The translations under genes were made by a program, and so were the position numbers. The notes beneath the pieces are model-generated. The model made no database searches and was not told the origin of the DNA. It was given only the letters and a program-made list of their open reading frames with translations. DNA of 64,000 bases, from assembly GCA_026874595.1 (NCBI GenBank), contig CM049307.1:39803362-39867361 (forward strand), written 5' to 3'. Source of the stretch: Sipunculus nudus. Taxonomy: Eukaryota; Annelida; Sipuncula; Golfingiida; Sipunculidae. Below, piece by piece: positions 25,496 through 40,900 of this stretch (positions are counted from its first letter, which is position 1; every line of letters starts with the position of its first letter).

Positions 25496-28400
25496 GCGTT
25501 CCTACCTGGGACTGCATAGCTATTGCGACCTCGTCTCCTGATCTCCGTCAGACTGGATTTGTCCTTACTGTCCAGCAGTTCTTCATCATCTAGAATTTCA
25601 ACGTCGTCTTCATCATCGTCACTTCCGGAATGTTTTCTGAATATTAAGGACAGCACGACGGCCATGGCTATCACCTACAACAAACAATATAGAAACAAAT
25701 TACCTTCAAGATATTGCACTTAGTGAGGGTTGTTTATTGAATAACCTTACATATATTTCTCCGTACACACCTCTTGGCACCAGGAGGTACTATGCAGTCA
25801 GATATATAAATTTATTGTACGATCAATCTACCTAAGATACTTTTGCATATGCCGTTATTTCACAGACGTTTTAAGAATATAAGCTTACTAAAACTGCTTA
25901 CAAATCTAATATATTTTGACATATGTTTTATTCCTCATTTTACATATATTTAAAGTGTCCGAAGGATGGTAGCTACTCGAGCACAAGAACCTTTTTTCTA
26001 TAGATATCTTTTCAGCGTTGGTGCCACACCTATTGCCTATTAAATAAGTATGGAGATCACCAAATGATATACTAGTATGCGCATTAAGCCCTCAAAGCCA
26101 CATCAAATAGGAAACGTCCCACCCCGACTTACTTTGAGAGGTTGAACGATGATTACAGATTGTAGAAAGGACAGCAAGAAGGCCGTGAGCCACTGGGACG
26201 ATTTGTCTCCACCCCATTCAAAGCTGTAAAATATAGTAAAGACGGATGCGGTGGCCACCACGAGGAAGACGAGCAGCCAGCCGATGTAGACACACCACCA
26301 AGGCAGCTGGCAGCCCTTTCTGCGTGGTTTAGGTGGAAGCCTTGGCTCTGGGGGAGTCGGTCCTATGCTCTCTTTTAACATTTGACTGATCATCAAATCA
26401 AACTCTTTCCACGTCATATCCGAGCTCTGCCTCCCGTTTACGTTGGTGTCTATGGCGCGCGGGGACACGACTCCTGTGGGTTCTTCTTTTTGGTTGGTTT
26501 TGCTCCCTTGGCGTTTGCGCGGCCTCCTTTTGGATTTTCGGAAGAGAAACACAATCAACACGCTGACTGGAACAGACACAAGCGTGCTCATAATGCTGAT
26601 AGTTATCTGCTGAGGCGTGAACGTGAAGGGCCCAAGGCGGACCATCTGAGGCTGGTCAACGTTGTCATCGGCTCGGTACCACATTGCGTTGGCGATCATT
26701 GTTGAATACAACAACGCCAGACAGCATGACAACCGCTGGACCCTGGTAAACTTGCTGCGTGTGGGTCTGGACACCAAGGATACCCACAGGTTACCATCAG
26801 ACATGTCTTGCTTTGCAGTTGAGAAAAAGATATGTTGGAAACTCTCCAGCTCTTCCCGTGTAGCTGCCGGTAACAGGCGCTCTATCCGTCCGTCGTCCAT
26901 GTCCACCGCCAGCCAGCGGTCACACAGGAAAACGAATCTGGTAAATATATACAAATGGGAATGTACAATATGGAAACGAATTAACGCCATTGGTATTATC
27001 GCCTAACAAAGAGGGGAATTATTCAAATATATTTAAAATATAGAACTTGTATGGCACATTCCGGATATCTATGGAGGGTTTGACAGTTTTATAGTTTGAT
27101 AGGATTATTTGCTGATTTATTAATTTTAAAACTGGGAACATTAAAATTTACATGTGGTGTTCGTGAATTTATAAGGAGTATCTTTATATATACATAGTTG
27201 CTGATGCTGAGCTGAGAGTGGCAATGCTGCTTCATAACAGGATGTTCTTGGATTGAAGATGGGTATTGAACCTGAAAGAACATTTTTTTATACACGGCAA
27301 ATGTACATATTCTGTACGCGCAGTACAGACAACTCAATACCACGACAATTACCAGCGGCAATAAGATCCTGGCCGAAACTCTCTCAATGTTTTCAACTAA
27401 AAATGAACCTGTCATTTTGATTGATGTAGTATAATCTTGCTTTTATCTAAAGAAACAAATGTAAAAAAGAACAAAATAAAGACTTGCAATAAAATAGTTC
27501 TCTTAGGCAAAAAAAATAAAAGGTATGGTTCTCAGGCACCGCCCGCGTCAATTTTACCCCCCTCCCCCCCCCCCCCCCCCCGCATCAAAATTTTTATTTT
27601 GATTTTCAACTTTCAAGAAGATAAAATAATACTATTTTGATACGATTGCTTTGTTATGTAGTGCTTTTGCAAAAAAAAACTGTTATTTTTATGCTTATCC
27701 CTGATCATGTGACGTTTTTATCGAAACTTACAAAAAAGGTAATAAAATAAAATACCGCACAACCGCAGTGATTTCTGGAAAAAAAGTCCCTGAGAACCAT
27801 ACCTTTTTATTTTTTTTTTTTTAATTTTTTTTTTGGCCTAAGGTACTGGGACACTGGGAAAAGAAAAGGGTGTCGTGAACGGGGGTAAGTAAGTTACTAT
27901 ATTATCTTACTTTTCGTCCGTCTGCAGGTCGTGGATGACCACGTGATCCAGAAACCAAGAAGCGTCATCCCCTGGCCCGGAGTTATCGTGCCAGATACGG
28001 AGGCAGATCAGAGGCCCGAGATAAGCAGGTACACTGACGATGTAGCTGCAAACGCTGCCTCGCGACAGGACCTGGGGCCAACCCACACAGGTGAGCGTTA
28101 CGTATTATATCACTACGTATAGTTTTAATATAGATTTTGTGCAGGATGTGTACACATGTGATAAAATTTAACAAACATGAAATTACGTGTATGAGTGAAA
28201 ACGCCTCACATATGCAGATGCCCATAATCTTGTAATCGAATCGAACTTGTAGGACGCGAGTTAAAATTAACCTCCTTAAATACTGATACAATAGTCAACT
28301 ATTAATGAATTACTAATATCCTGATCTATAAACCGCTTTATCCGATACAGACTTAACGCCTTAATGGGAACTCTAATACTTGACTGTGGTTTAAAAAATA

Positions 28401-29763
28401 GAATTCACTGTAAAAATATGTTAATGTCTCTATATTAAAACCTGTCTCAAGAAAAAGGAACCAAAATATAATTTTTTATTTAAATAGCAAATCCCTAAAT
28501 CATGCCAACAGAATTATACAGATATGATATTATCTACGAATCTTCGTATAGGATAATCTGGTGAAAATCCTGTGTATTATCTATCTCTTGCTTAGGAAAT
28601 AATTATGTAATTATAATAATAATAATAAATAAAATAATTAAAAAATCCAGTGACACCCATGTGTGTTATCCATGTTATAAAGTAGAAATACGTATGCTGT
28701 TCCATCTCTTAGTCTACAGTAATTACACCTAAAATGAATTTTTACGTGCGTGCGGTAAAGTTACCTTCCTCGGGCCATCCAGTAACCTTACGTCTGTCTC
28801 CCTGTTCTCGCCTCCAAGCACAAAGTACACTTTCGATTTAGTCCCCGCCCCTTTTCTTGCCCCTGTATGTACCGTCATCAGGTAGCGATACGTATCGTGT
28901 AGTGTGTTGTCCGATAGCTGGACCGCACCCCACTGAAACAAACATGATCAATTTTAAAAAATAAAACGCGCTAACATAGATGGAACTATTTTCAAAACCA
29001 AAGCTTTGGTATATCTTTTAGAGGAAAATGGCTGGTGGATATTCCCAATTAATATATTAAAAAAAACTGATACTTTATTAAAATTTTGTTTTTTAAATGG
29101 CATATACTGATAACCTTGAAACTTATTTGATATTAAGTGCATATATATTTCGTAAGATGAAATTCATTAGTCTTCTATGCTTAAACACAAGTAGTTGCAT
29201 TTTTAGATACATTTTGAAACACAAGATAATATTCTATACAAGCTTAAACTGAAGAGAAAATGTACATCAGTTTACTTGCAATTAACAAAAGCAAATGATA
29301 AACAGTCACGTGGTAATTGTGACCCTGACCTTGATGACGTCAGCTCTATCCTTCCGCCTGAGTATAAGGACCAGGATGAAATAGATGACAAGGAAGCCCA
29401 GCACTGTCACCAGCACGTGGATGTTTTCTAGCAGCTTCTTATCAATGCCATCAAACAGTGTATTGAAGTTGATGGTGTTAGGAGGTACGAACCAGTCCGC
29501 CCCAAACATCGTTAGATGGTTACAATCACACACAGTCACAACTGCTGTGGTGGCAGGGTTCACCTGAAATTAATAATAATGATGAGTAGAGTAATAGGAA
29601 TAAGAATGAAAATAAGAAAAATGGCAGATGATTTATCTAAATAAATATATATATTTATATATTTTTAAATAAATTAATAAAAGAAACTGAAAAAAAAATA
29701 TGAAACTATGCACAAATTAGAGTGATAATCAATGAAATCAAGAAGAACAAAAATAAAAATGTT

Positions 29764-29818
<55 letters not shown>

Positions 29819-32800
29819 AAAATATAAAGCGGAGGTTTATATCTAAATGTACCTAAATGACTGATGACACTGACAAAGCTGTGTAATGGATTTATGAATA
29901 ATATTAAATGCATTAATCAATTATAGACATAATAACATACATTAAAAAATGTATGTTTATGTTTATATATGCTTACTTTACAGCCGTCTGAATCCCAAAC
30001 GTTTTCCTTTTCTTTCCAAAAGAGACATCTAGCGACGTACAGCGTCATGTTGAAGGGAGGGGTGTCGTTCCCTGTCGAAAGATCGCAGAGAAACACCTGT
30101 TAACTGTTTGTTATAGCTAAGATATATCTGATTGTCATATTTATATCCTAAATATCAGCTGTTATTCATTGCGAAATATATAGATAAATATTTAAAACTG
30201 AACCCTGCTTTGAATTATACGTTATTGCAGAATGCGAGTAGTAAGTGAAAGTTGACAGTTTAAAATTTCAATTTACCATAATTCCAAAAACTGATAAAAA
30301 GAGCTTTCGTTCCGTTCTCGTCGGCAGAAAGTTGGGACTCCTGGAGGGTGAACTGCCACTTGTCTCTTTCTGTTGCCCCGGCGAAAGGTAGGGTACCAGT
30401 GACATCATAGTCCGTGCCGTTGATCGTATTGTTTACGCCACTTACAAAATAGGTCATCTTGCCCAATGTGTAAGTGGAAGAAATTTTAACAAAAACGACA
30501 GCGTCCTTTTCCATCTTTTTCTCCGATGTTATAGATGTCCTTAGGGTACCGTTTATTGAGAGCCCAGCCTTTAGTGGGTTTATTTCCTTTGGATCAACCG
30601 CTGTGCTATTTCTCCGTTTTATCTTGATCTGTATCGTTTCTTCTAGTCCTGTAACATTTACTTTCTTTTTGTCTTCTGAAAATTCCAGGCTGATAACTGA
30701 TGTCTTCACTTGATCCATCTTATCTCCTTGAAAGTAGTTGTCTTCCATGGAAATAAGCTATAATATTTAATAAAGTGGAAGAATTAATAAATTTAACAAA
30801 TATAAGATGGTTACTTTGTAAGTGCAAAAAAATATGTTTACAATTGCGGGACGTTTAGTGGGAACCATAAATCTCAGGTTCCTACTATAGGTTTCCTTCT
30901 TTACAGCCTCACACTAACATGTAGTGACAGTTTAGTCCACTAGTGTCGCCTGTATTCTTCAGACTGAGAGGACTTCTGAAACGCCATCTACCGGCGAGCA
31001 GTACGGTCCGCATTCTGAAGAAATCCGCTGACATGAGTCGACAAAACTGTCACTACAAGAAACTAAGTGGCTGTGCATAAGAATACCCATAGTATATATG
31101 TACTTTAACACCATTATGTAACTATTTAGACATATACTCAAGGTCTGTCATTCTGGCTTGTGTAAAGTTAACGAAATTATTCACTGTAACTCGAATCAGG
31201 GGGGGGGGGGGTTAAGAGTTCACACACAGAACACAATTGTGGGAGTCGCACATTATCCACTGGAACAAGTTTCACGATGACTGATACTGTGAAGCAAAGA
31301 AAACGTAAATAAAAGTGAAGATCCGCACACCAGTATCACCTAAGATCCACGTGCCGGTGTAAAACAGAATTCAATATGTTTGATAATATGATCATGCGCC
31401 CTACTAAAGTTACATAAATTCATTTATTAACTAAAGCTGTTTGAATAATGCCATATAATATAGGACATATGGAAGCCTCAGAAGCAGGTATATTAATGTT
31501 ATACACGTTTTGTAAAATTCAGTATTTAATGTGTTTTACGGAGGGAGGTGGCGGAATGAGTGAGAGAGAAGACGAAAAAGAAAGAGATGGTTGTAGTTAT
31601 TAATACAAAATCTTTAATAAAATATAACCTCACCTCATAATCCACGTACTCTCCAGGGAACAATGACGTCATATTGGGCAACCGGAAGCTCTGGCCATTT
31701 CCGGCAGAGAGTGTTGCGTTGGTGACATTTGCAGGCCTATTGCGGTTGTAGAGAACATCAATGACACTATCATTAAATTTATATTCATCCCCGGGGAGGG
31801 CTTTGGAGAGTAAAGCACCTTTGGTCTCTCTGAGCGCTGACCGCAGAGAGATAGCGATGTCCTGGGTCTGTAACATTCATATTAACGAATCATGTTTCCA
31901 CTTTGCTTGATTTGGTACATTGTCTGAACAGTAACGAACTTTTTTATAAAACAAAATAACATGTTATCAAGCATATAAACAGTAATTATAATGTTTTAAC
32001 ATTCAGTTGAACAGTATAATGTAATATAGTGATGGTCTGTATGTTGTATATCTAAAACCGTTTACCACATCGCTTCTTTTACATGGCAAAAATATATTTA
32101 TAATTTTAATATTTTATAACTGTATAATAGAGTTACTCTCATTAATCATAACGCTTTTATGTAATGCTTTTCCCCGGATTTATTTGTATGCATGATGTAT
32201 ACAACATGTGGCATTCAGATGATTGGTATATCCAATATCAATCTGCATGTTCAAAATGGTACATGAAATAAAAGAAATATTTAAATTTTCATTAGCCCTT
32301 GCATTATCTAAAAAATACCGGCAACTAGGGTTATACGTAACTGACCTTTGACGTGTTAGCTTTGCATTTGACTTCGTCTTCCTCCATCAGACGTTTCTTC
32401 TCCGCAGGGTCTATATCACCGTAGTCCTGTTTTGGACAGCTCGACTGAGAGCCGCTCATGACGTTGGATACGCTTCTGCCAAATACTGCACAGAGAAAAG
32501 TAAAAAATTTAAATGAATTAATTTAAATGAATTGTGTTGAATGGAGGACCAATTGCGAATGAAATTTTGCTCAAATGTAATTCTGCGCGGGATCAAGATT
32601 TTACCTTATTCAGTTCCTTTTAGTCTGGTGTGTTTCTAAATAAAACTCCAAAAATTAACCGGTCTGCCGAACAGTTAATCACTTCTTCCTCTGGTAACGT
32701 CGTCACCATAGTGATTTTTCTCAGAGATGCATAAAAAATAGTCTATGATCTTGGTCAATATTTATGCAAAGGCCAGAATATGTCTAATTATTTACTATGG

Positions 32801-35800
32801 GTATATAAACATAACAAGCATATGCATAGGCGTACAGATTTGAATGTTTTACATATAAACTTTTGTGACTTGTGAGTTGTAAATAACTATAAACCATGAG
32901 ATAAAGTTAAACCTGAATAATGGACCCATCTCCTTTGAACATTCTGCAATCACCATGGTAATGTATTTTTGGGGGAAAGGTTATGAATGCAAAAATCTTG
33001 AGCATAACTTTTCTGTTTCGATCTGACGTCATGCATTTTGCAGCATTTGACAACTCAGTTGCATGTCTTACCGTAATCAAGGGGATATTTCGCATTAAAT
33101 GTTCATAATTTCGAAAAATCTGGTATCGATAGACAGGTGAAATATTTGGCATTTTGTACCTGATCCCTTTGATCCGTTCTGTTTATCTTAATTGCACGTC
33201 TCATCAATTCTCGCTCCGTTTAAGAAAGAGTGTGCTTTTGCTGTAATACTAATAAGGCGAGCACTTAAGTTTTCTGTCCTGGCTGATATTTAACAAAAAT
33301 TGTAAACATAATTAATTTATTTAAAGTTTTGTAGCTGCTCTTCGTATTTGCTTATGACCTACATGCCAACGTATATTTTACAGGTACACGCTGGGCAGAG
33401 CTAGCAATTATAGCCCTGATAGGTCTTGTTACTTTGTCGGGGTTTTTTTTTTGTGGTCCATGCAAAATGTACTTCATATCTCAAAAAGTACTCAAAGAAA
33501 GCTGAATAGGTATTTGGGAATAACGGAGCATGGACCAAGGACCGGTTACTAAATTTTCGGGATCCAACAAAAACTGGTCCCTTTGTCTGCCTATGGCTTC
33601 ATAAAAAATCTCCATAAATATATTGATCTATCCAAAAATGTAAACACTCTCCTGGCTTTTGTGTTAAAGCAAGGTACTTAAACCTTAAGCGACCGAGGGT
33701 GAGGTTAAGGCGTCATCCCTCTGACCCCGTCTTATAGAACATTCGTACAGACAAAGAGGTGTTTAAATTGTGATGGTTTTCGGAAGTTCTGGTTTCCGGA
33801 ATGTCGGCATAACAAACTTTATTTGTTGGTGATATATCGAATAAAATTTCAGTGAATTTCAATGGAATTTTGTAAAGGGGCAAGCCAAGGTTTGATAAAA
33901 AACTAACTTTTTTGGCGGATCTAAACGAGGATCAAGGCGTGCGCGGAGGTATGCTCTCTGTTAGCACGTTCTAGTTAATTACTTGTATCGTTATAATGTT
34001 CTACTTCGATAGTTATGAAGTGAGTAAATGAGGTGGGTTCCGACTAACCTGCCATGTAAACTTCTCCCTGCTGCTTTGAGACAGGTGCTGCCCCCTCACG
34101 GCGATTCAGCTTGTTCAGATGAGTCGCCATGTCTTTCAAAGTTGTGGATATTTTTTCCTACAAAATTATTCAGATATGTTGTTATTGCATAGCCTCAGGC
34201 TACAACAAAGCAGACACACACGCTGGTAAGTATGTTCTCTTTCAGGGGGTAAGGTCGGTTATATTTTAGAGCAACAGTACTGGCCAACAAATTATTCACT
34301 AGAGCTACGAATTCTCGGAAGATGTTACAGAATAGTTTCAAACTGATTTTTAATAGACACCAAGCGACTCTGCCAGGATTGTATGTCCGGTCGTTGATGT
34401 ATTGAGGCCACGGACCACCCATATAAACGATAAAATCGGGATGGGTGTAATTGATGCCGATCAATGTGGACAGAAATTATTTTATTAAGTAACAAGGGAA
34501 GATACTTTTTCTAAGTATGATCATTAAACCCTTTGATGATTTTCCATGAAGCATTGTTCAGGGAGCTTTGTGCTAGAAGCTGTACAGCGTTAACTATGGT
34601 TGATTATTACAGATTTTACATATATATGTTACTGTCTCTCCTAATAAATAAATTCATCTGTAAATTACCTTTTTCAATGAACATTTTGTGACAAGGCTGG
34701 CTGCGTTGTTTGAACTAAATGTGGATGTCAGTCAAACCTATATTTGCCACTCCAAATATTTTTATCTTCCAACAAGCCTGCATATGGCAGCACGTATAAT
34801 TTGAATGCCAGTCTTGAGAATTGGAGCTGGGGGGGGGGGGGTGTCACTTTCAATCTGTGGTTTACATTGATTGGACGTACCTTTCCTTTTGAACTGAACT
34901 GTCCTGTACTGCCGCTTAGAAGGGACAAGGACGAGCCTACAGAAATGACTTCGTCTGTCGACTGGAGGGATTCCGGAGACTGGCTAAGTTTGCTCACTAA
35001 AGTTTCTTGCATCTAAAAAAACGAAGAAACTGATGAAAAACAAGATATATATTCACCGAATGGCCAGCGCAACTAATGGTTAAAATATTTAAAATACACA
35101 AAAGGTTTCTTGTGCTTCAGGCAGAGAGATGTGCAAAATATAATATATTTGTTGACAAATCTTTATTTGTACTTAATAGATAGAAAAAATGATATTTATT
35201 ATTGGGAGACATCATCATCAACAGAACGTTATTTCATCACTAAAATAATGAATCCTTTGACAATTTCTTGGAAATTTAACTGTTAAATTAGGACTCCTAG
35301 CTCCAAGTGCGGCTTGGAGTTAGACTTCCAATAAAAACAGAGGAAAATAAATACTTCGACAGGTAACTTATTCTAAGCGAGACGAGACCGCAGGCTGTCA
35401 GTTTTTGATTTGACAATTTGGACAAAGAGATATAAAACGAAAAAAAAGTTACCTGAAGTTGATCGCTGGTGGTGCCACCATTTGAGCAGAGCGCTTTTGA
35501 GAACTGCGCCATCGCTAGATAGTCTTTCTCTGACTCTGCTTGTTTGAAAACATTACTCTCCAGGATTTCATTCACATTTGATCCTGGTTTCGACTGAAAT
35601 TAATCAATACATTTCTATTTCAGTTCACCTTGTCAGTGTTATTTTTAAAGGGACAGCTAGGTCTATGATGATTTCAAGTATAGTGTATCATGTATGTAAT
35701 GGAGCAGACTGATTTGGCTAGATTACCAAGTACTCATCCTGTAATTAAAAATGAGTGAAAACAGGAAACATTACACTTAACAGATGTACATTTGAGCCGT

Positions 35801-37906
35801 CTGTACTTAACTATATATCTATTTATATATAACTTCAATTAAGTAAAATTGAAAAAATGCATGGGTAAAATTTGTAGAAAAATATTGTTAACACTTACTT
35901 CTGTTATAAATCCTACCTTATTATTAGTTTTCATCCCCAAATAAAATTATATGAATTCATGGTTAATAAATTTTCCTCACCTCGACGGTCAAGTTATGAT
36001 ATGCTTCTCCCCCATCCGAGTCCATGATGCTGACTTGAATATCGACCTGGTAGTTTTCTGTTGCTATACCACGAGGGAGGAAGAAGTACTTGCTTCTTAA
36101 TGACTTGCCCATTTGTTGACCCAGTACGGTGAAGTGTTCAACCTGCGGGTCTCCGCGGACATGGTATGACCACGTGTAAAACAGGGACAGGGGGTTCGCT
36201 GAATCTTCATCACTTCGTTGTAGATTGTTTCCTTCATCTAACCATCCACCACACATTATCGTCACGGGAGTTTCAAACTCTTTTACTGAAATTAATTAAT
36301 TGGTTTTCTTAATTAATAAAATTTAGGAATTAATATACTACGAATTAAAGGTGTATAATCATTTAAAAATACCACAGGAAAATTACTTGTTGCATTCATT
36401 TTAAAAATTTTTTTTTATAAAAGTCGGCATAATGTATCACTTTAAAATACCTCACTGATTTCTTCCTTGGCCATGGCATTGAATAACATACTAGTAATAA
36501 TTCATCTAAATTTCACAGAAACATTGAAATAGCTTCTCTAACTTTACACTGGGTTGTACCACGCCCAGACGTTATATGCATATACAAGGGAGCCAAGTTT
36601 TACACCTCCGCCAGGTGACGAGAGATCTTATATTTACCCCTTTTTTTTGTCAGGAAATGTACCCAAACAGTTTTGAATAGATTTTTGTTGAAATTTGTGA
36701 AAGGTTAGGAATACACCCAAGGTATAAACCCATAGGTACTCACGATTGTCATAAAAATATTAATTCAAGGATTATGTCTATTGTTATGGCTATTTTGTTA
36801 TGATAATGCGACTGATCATTATCAGTGGGTGACTTTGTACTTGAGTTGACCGGGTGTGTAGACCTTCACAGTAAAGTTTCATGAGAAACATAGCTTTGAA
36901 ATCTCTGACAACATATTGTTTATGATATGAATTTCCACATTTATATAATTTCTTCCTGACTTGTGTAACATCATTCATGGAATGACCATGTAAAATATCA
37001 TCATCATCAAATGCAATTATTAAGCATTCAGCACAATTCTCCCCGTGCAATGATTAAGCCTTCAAGACAGTTCTCCCCGTGCAATGATTTAGCCTTCAAG
37101 AAAGTTCTCCCCGTGCAATGATTTAGCCTTCCAGACAGTTCTCACCGTGCAATGATTTAGCCTTCGAGACAGTTCTCACCGTGCAATGATTTAGCCTTCC
37201 AGACAGTTCACACCATGCAATGATTAAGCCTTCAAGAAAGCTCTTCCCGTGCAATGATTAAGCCTTCAAGAAAGTTCTCCCCGTGCAATGATTAAGCCTT
37301 CAAATAAGTTTTCCCCGTGCAATGATTAAGCCTTCAAGAAAGTTCTCCCCGTGCAATGATTAAGCCTTCAAGAAAGTTCTCCCCGTGCAATGATTGAGAC
37401 TTCAAGAAAGTTTTCCCCGTGCAATGATTAAGCCTTCAAGAAAGTTCTCCCCGTAAAATGATAAAGCCTTCAAGACAGTTCTCCCCGTGCAATAATAAAG
37501 CCTTCAAGACAATTCTTTCCGTGCAATGATTATAAGCCTTCAATACAGTTCTCCCTTGTGCAATGATTGAGCCCTCAGAATATTTTACTTTGGAGTGATT
37601 GTTACAATCAAGAACTCGAAAGCAAGAGTTAAAGATTTGATAAGAATATGTCATGTTACATTGACATTACAATGGCTGACCAATATGTTGCATCTCCAAA
37701 GCTATCAGACAGCTGCACTTACCGTTGATTGGGCTGACTGTACAGGACCCATTGTAAGGCGGGAGGTTCACGGTAAGGTCCTCCTCGATGAAGGCTTCAC
37801 CAACTGTTACCCGGAGTTTGTATCGTTGTCCCTCCGTCAGCCTGTACGGCTGAATCTCAACATATGCTTCATGTACCCCTGAAAATGGTAATGATTATAA
37901 TGAGTA

Positions 37907-37949
<43 letters not shown>

Positions 37950-40900
37950 AGATATATATATGTACAAGCACAAATATGTATATAAATTGAGTCGTCCTTT
38001 AATGGTTATTACCTGGAACAATACATATGCATTTGCCTCACAATTCAATTTTGCTACCTGGAATCAATGTTTGGGTATTAATTGAGTAATTGAATAATAA
38101 GTCATCTAAAAACAAATATTATTTGATTCATAACCGCTTCATCAAGCGGTTATGATTCTTAAGGAATTATTTTAACTTATTGGTTTTTCCAAAACAGCAC
38201 ATATCTTTTAAATTGAAACTCTTTTATATGCAGAGTTTTAAGTAGGTCTATTACTGTATTTGCATTTGAACCTAATCCTGATACGCGTGTCCTACTATTA
38301 GCTCTTTGTGTACATGCTCTGTTCCTTACCACTGAAAGTCATGTTAGTAAAGTCCGCCAGCTCGCCGTATTTTCCGCCTGGTTGGTATTCACTCAATGTC
38401 CATTTGTAGGTCAGAGCCGCTTTCTCCGACTCACTGCAGCTCTCACAGAACACCCAGTACTTTGTCGCCTGGTTACGGTTTACTTTACGAGCCCCAGCGC
38501 CCTCACCCACGCGACTGATAACAAAATTAAATAGAAGAATATAAACCAAGTTATCGAACATTAAAAGATACAAGTGACACCAGTTACTAATAAAACCAAA
38601 TTGCTATGACTACAGGTTAAAGGTCAGCACCCGGTAATTAATGGCTGTACACACAGGAGGAAATAAGTTATTAATGCGGTTTGTGTCTATTTTTCTGGAC
38701 AAAGAGTGCTTTCATATGTAGCTTTTCATCAAGCGGTTATGATGGAGCACTTAACGGACAAAGAATCTCTGCGTTTTTCCTGAATATAAAACTACGGAAA
38801 GGTATGTAAAACCAAGTTTAATTTAGTTTTGGTGGCCAGGTACAATTTAACCCATGGGTTACTAAGGTAAACACCGTTGGGACAAATGATTGTAGCGATT
38901 TTGAGGGCAGGCTACCAGTGTAAATTGTGAGGGAGGGGCCAGTCTACATATAACGTCGTGACGCCGTTTGGGACTGGGGCGAGCAAGGAGTCAGATCTAA
39001 AGCTGGGGGGGGGGGGGGGGGGGGGGGCAGCTGCAATTTGAGCTAAGAGGCTAGACGGACGTTTAGTGCTGGTGTTGGCGTGTGGGACACGAAGCGGGCC
39101 GCTGTGAAGTGGCAGTTAGGTAAGTACAAAGTTGCTTACGCTCCCGAGGCAGCGGAAATCTTGCGCTTCTAAAGAAACAACTGATTTTCACGCTGCCAGC
39201 TTTGACCGTTTATGATATATTTAGACACCAGATGGCGGTTCGTTGTCCGCTGAAATAAACGTGTGTATGATGTAACAAACAGCCAATCAGATGCCAATAA
39301 ATGAACACTCGACAGGCATCCTGGCTCCGCCCATTGCTGCGCTTCAAGCGCCGCTTGGTGAGTTTCCGGTCGAATTTAAATTGCTCCCTCTGCATTCTCG
39401 CATCATCGACCGATTCGATTATGACATTATGACTGTGTTAGCGTAGCCATGTATCTGTTGTCTGCAGAACTGAAACAAGCCAGCGAGGTGTGCACGCAGC
39501 CTTTGTTGTTACGTTTCGTTTGAATTACAGCTCACCGGCCGAGCATCCTATGTGCCCAAGGCCCTAAGCAAACCACGTCAGGGGCAATTCTCTCTGAGCC
39601 TGTGGCCTGTTCAGACGGTTACGCGGGGCGATGAGCTGTCACTCAAAACGAAATAAACATGATTGGCTCCGTGTATTCCTCGCTTGGCTTTGTCTTCCAG
39701 CACAAGGTCTCATCTGATTGGACAAAAATACAGTGCTCCCCTCTGGTGTAGCAATTCAGGATACGAGGTCATAACAAACAGCGCCTTACGATATAGGTAG
39801 TAGCCCTATAGGTAAAGCGCTGTGTAAAGAGCGTATAAGTTGCTGTATTGAGTTATTGTTATGGTTGACCTGTGTTAGTTGTTTCTGCTCTCGCCCAAGC
39901 AAAACAGCCCCTCCCTCTTACTTCGTTCAGCCCTGTTTATCGCTCAGTCAGGAAGATTGCGGGGTATATCAATATCCCAGGGACTTGGGAAGTAAGAAAA
40001 ACGGTATACAATGGACACAACTTCTCGTTGGTCTGATTCTTGGCTCTATGCCAGATTCGGTTGGGTCCGAGCAACAAGAGCGGGTTTCACATATTTAAAA
40101 TTATGAGCTGGATGCACATTGGGAAAGGAGACCTGGGACGACATCAGTGTAAAACCTCTGCGTGAGGAGCGTATCTCTAAACATGTCATATATGTTTCAC
40201 TGAAAATTTATCCTCTGAGTTAATTTTTTTTTTGTTTGCTGTCAATTTTGCAATTATAAATTACTTAAGAAAATAAGAACCGGTATAATTTACGTTCTAA
40301 AATTGAAAAAAAATGTAATTTACCTGATAGTAACTTTTGGTGGGGATCCAGGTACAACAACGACGGACTGGTTCACAATTGATGACCTTGACCCCTTTGT
40401 AACCTTCAAGGTGAAGATGGCGGTTTTGTTAACTTGTAGATCGGAGGCTGGCATGGAGAACTCCTGAGAAGTTTCCTGAGGAATGCGCCCGGGACCAGAT
40501 CCGAAACATCCACCTGTTGAGTTTGGCGGCGTGTCATCAAGGGAGCCATTGATCGCCGGCAGTTCCTCCGAGGGCAGGCGACAGTACCAAGCAAAAGAAA
40601 GCCCGGAAATCCCCATCGCCATTGCATCAGGATCACGTGACAAGGATCCGTTCATGGCAAGAGTTTCAGCATTCCCTACTGTTCGCACCGAGCCATCTGC
40701 GATGACCGCATTAAGTTCCGACTCCACGATGTTTATATACCCAGTCGCCGTGGTCACCGTCTCAACACAATTACCCAGTGAGGTTTTTGTTTTTATTTTG
40801 TGCACACCTGGTTTTAATTCTCCCGGTTCCACCACGAGAAATGTTGACGACCCATTTTGTTGCTTCTCCTCCGTTCCTGTCGCGTCATTTATAAGTTTCC

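Noticed and set aside
37017-37580. CRISPR-like array
   Set aside because: Units are directly adjoining with no unique spacers and lie in an animal intron; it is a minisatellite.
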